From Bacteroidota bacterium (GTDB taxonomy: Bacteria; Bacteroidota; Bacteroidia; Flavobacteriales; Weeksellaceae), in NCBI GenBank assembly GCA_023426625.1, contig JAFAAJ010000328.1:1-6426 (forward strand): a stretch of DNA of 6,426 nt, given 5' to 3'. Position numbers and translations under genes: made by a program. Positions 6,331 through 6,426 of the stretch are shown piece by piece (the stretch's first letter is position 1; each line of letters opens with the position of its first letter). The notes under the pieces were generated by a model. That model did no database searches. It saw only the letters and a program-made list of their open reading frames with translations, and had not been told where the DNA came from.

Positions 6331-6367
6331 AAAACCCGCGAAGAGTTTTTCGCGGGTTTTTATTTTT
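6331..6367 (+). terminator. Rho-independent terminator of fumC
   Basis: A perfect 12-bp stem (AAAACCCGCGAA at 6331-6342 with TTCGCGGGTTTT at 6349-6360) has a 6-nt loop and a GC-rich centre, followed by TATTTTTAT. It begins 24 nt after the fumC stop. The symmetrical A and T flanks could let it also act for a convergent minus-strand gene, but none is established at the right edge. Confidence 0.88.
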
Positions 6368-6426
6368 ATCGAGGCAAAGTCATTTTCTGATTTTACACTT
6401 GTTCCGCAATAGGACGGTTTACCTGA

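Noticed and set aside
6393..6426. Possible C-terminal end of a convergent minus-strand gene (about ten codons ending NRPIAEQV and a TAA at 6393-6395)
   Set aside because: The position behind a near-symmetrical terminator is plausible, but ten codons are too few to tell coding from chance. Sequence beyond the right edge would settle it.

Overview
The window looks like a chromosomal core-gene segment of a low-GC member of the Bacteroidota, most likely a Flavobacteriia of the Chryseobacterium/Elizabethkingia type. The evidence is protein character (a secreted prolyl endopeptidase of the flavobacterial kind, and both a class I and a class II fumarase), AT-rich intergenic DNA, no Shine-Dalgarno sequence before any of the five starts, and Bacteroidota-type -7 promoter boxes (TAnnTTTG) 16-19 nt before every start.

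Layout from left to right: (1) the N-terminal 452 codons of a secreted prolyl oligopeptidase on the minus strand, cut by the left edge; (2) a wobble-paired minus-strand terminator; (3) prfA, peptide chain release factor 1, minus strand; (4) a gap of about 220 bp with the prfA promoter and, at its other end, a strong terminator plus an extra hairpin behind the next gene; (5) a 94-residue aromatic-rich membrane protein of unknown function with a natural His-rich C-terminus, minus strand; (6) a class I [4Fe-4S] fumarase, minus strand; (7) a 138-bp divergent intergenic region; (8) fumC, the cofactor-free class II fumarase, plus strand, followed by a 12-bp-stem terminator and about 60 bp in which no gene can be called with confidence.

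The main point of interest is the divergent control region between the two fumarases. The enzymes are unrelated but catalyse the same TCA-cycle step, fumarate to L-malate. The class I enzyme depends on an oxidant-sensitive, iron-dependent cluster; the class II enzyme needs no metal. Between them lies a perfect 9-1-9 inverted repeat at 4846-4864 whose 15-bp core, TTATAATGATTATAA, agrees at every defined position with the PerR box of Bacillus (TTATAATnATTATAA), the operator of the peroxide/iron-sensing Fur-family repressor. It abuts the -33 element of the predicted fumC promoter. The inferred model is a peroxide- or iron-responsive switch that brings in the oxidant-proof fumarase when the iron-sulfur one fails. 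This resembles the physiology of FumA/FumC in E. coli, where SoxRS induces fumC, but would use a different regulator.

The other genes are ordinary housekeeping functions, each apparently with its own promoter. No mobile elements, CRISPR arrays, tRNA or rRNA genes were seen.
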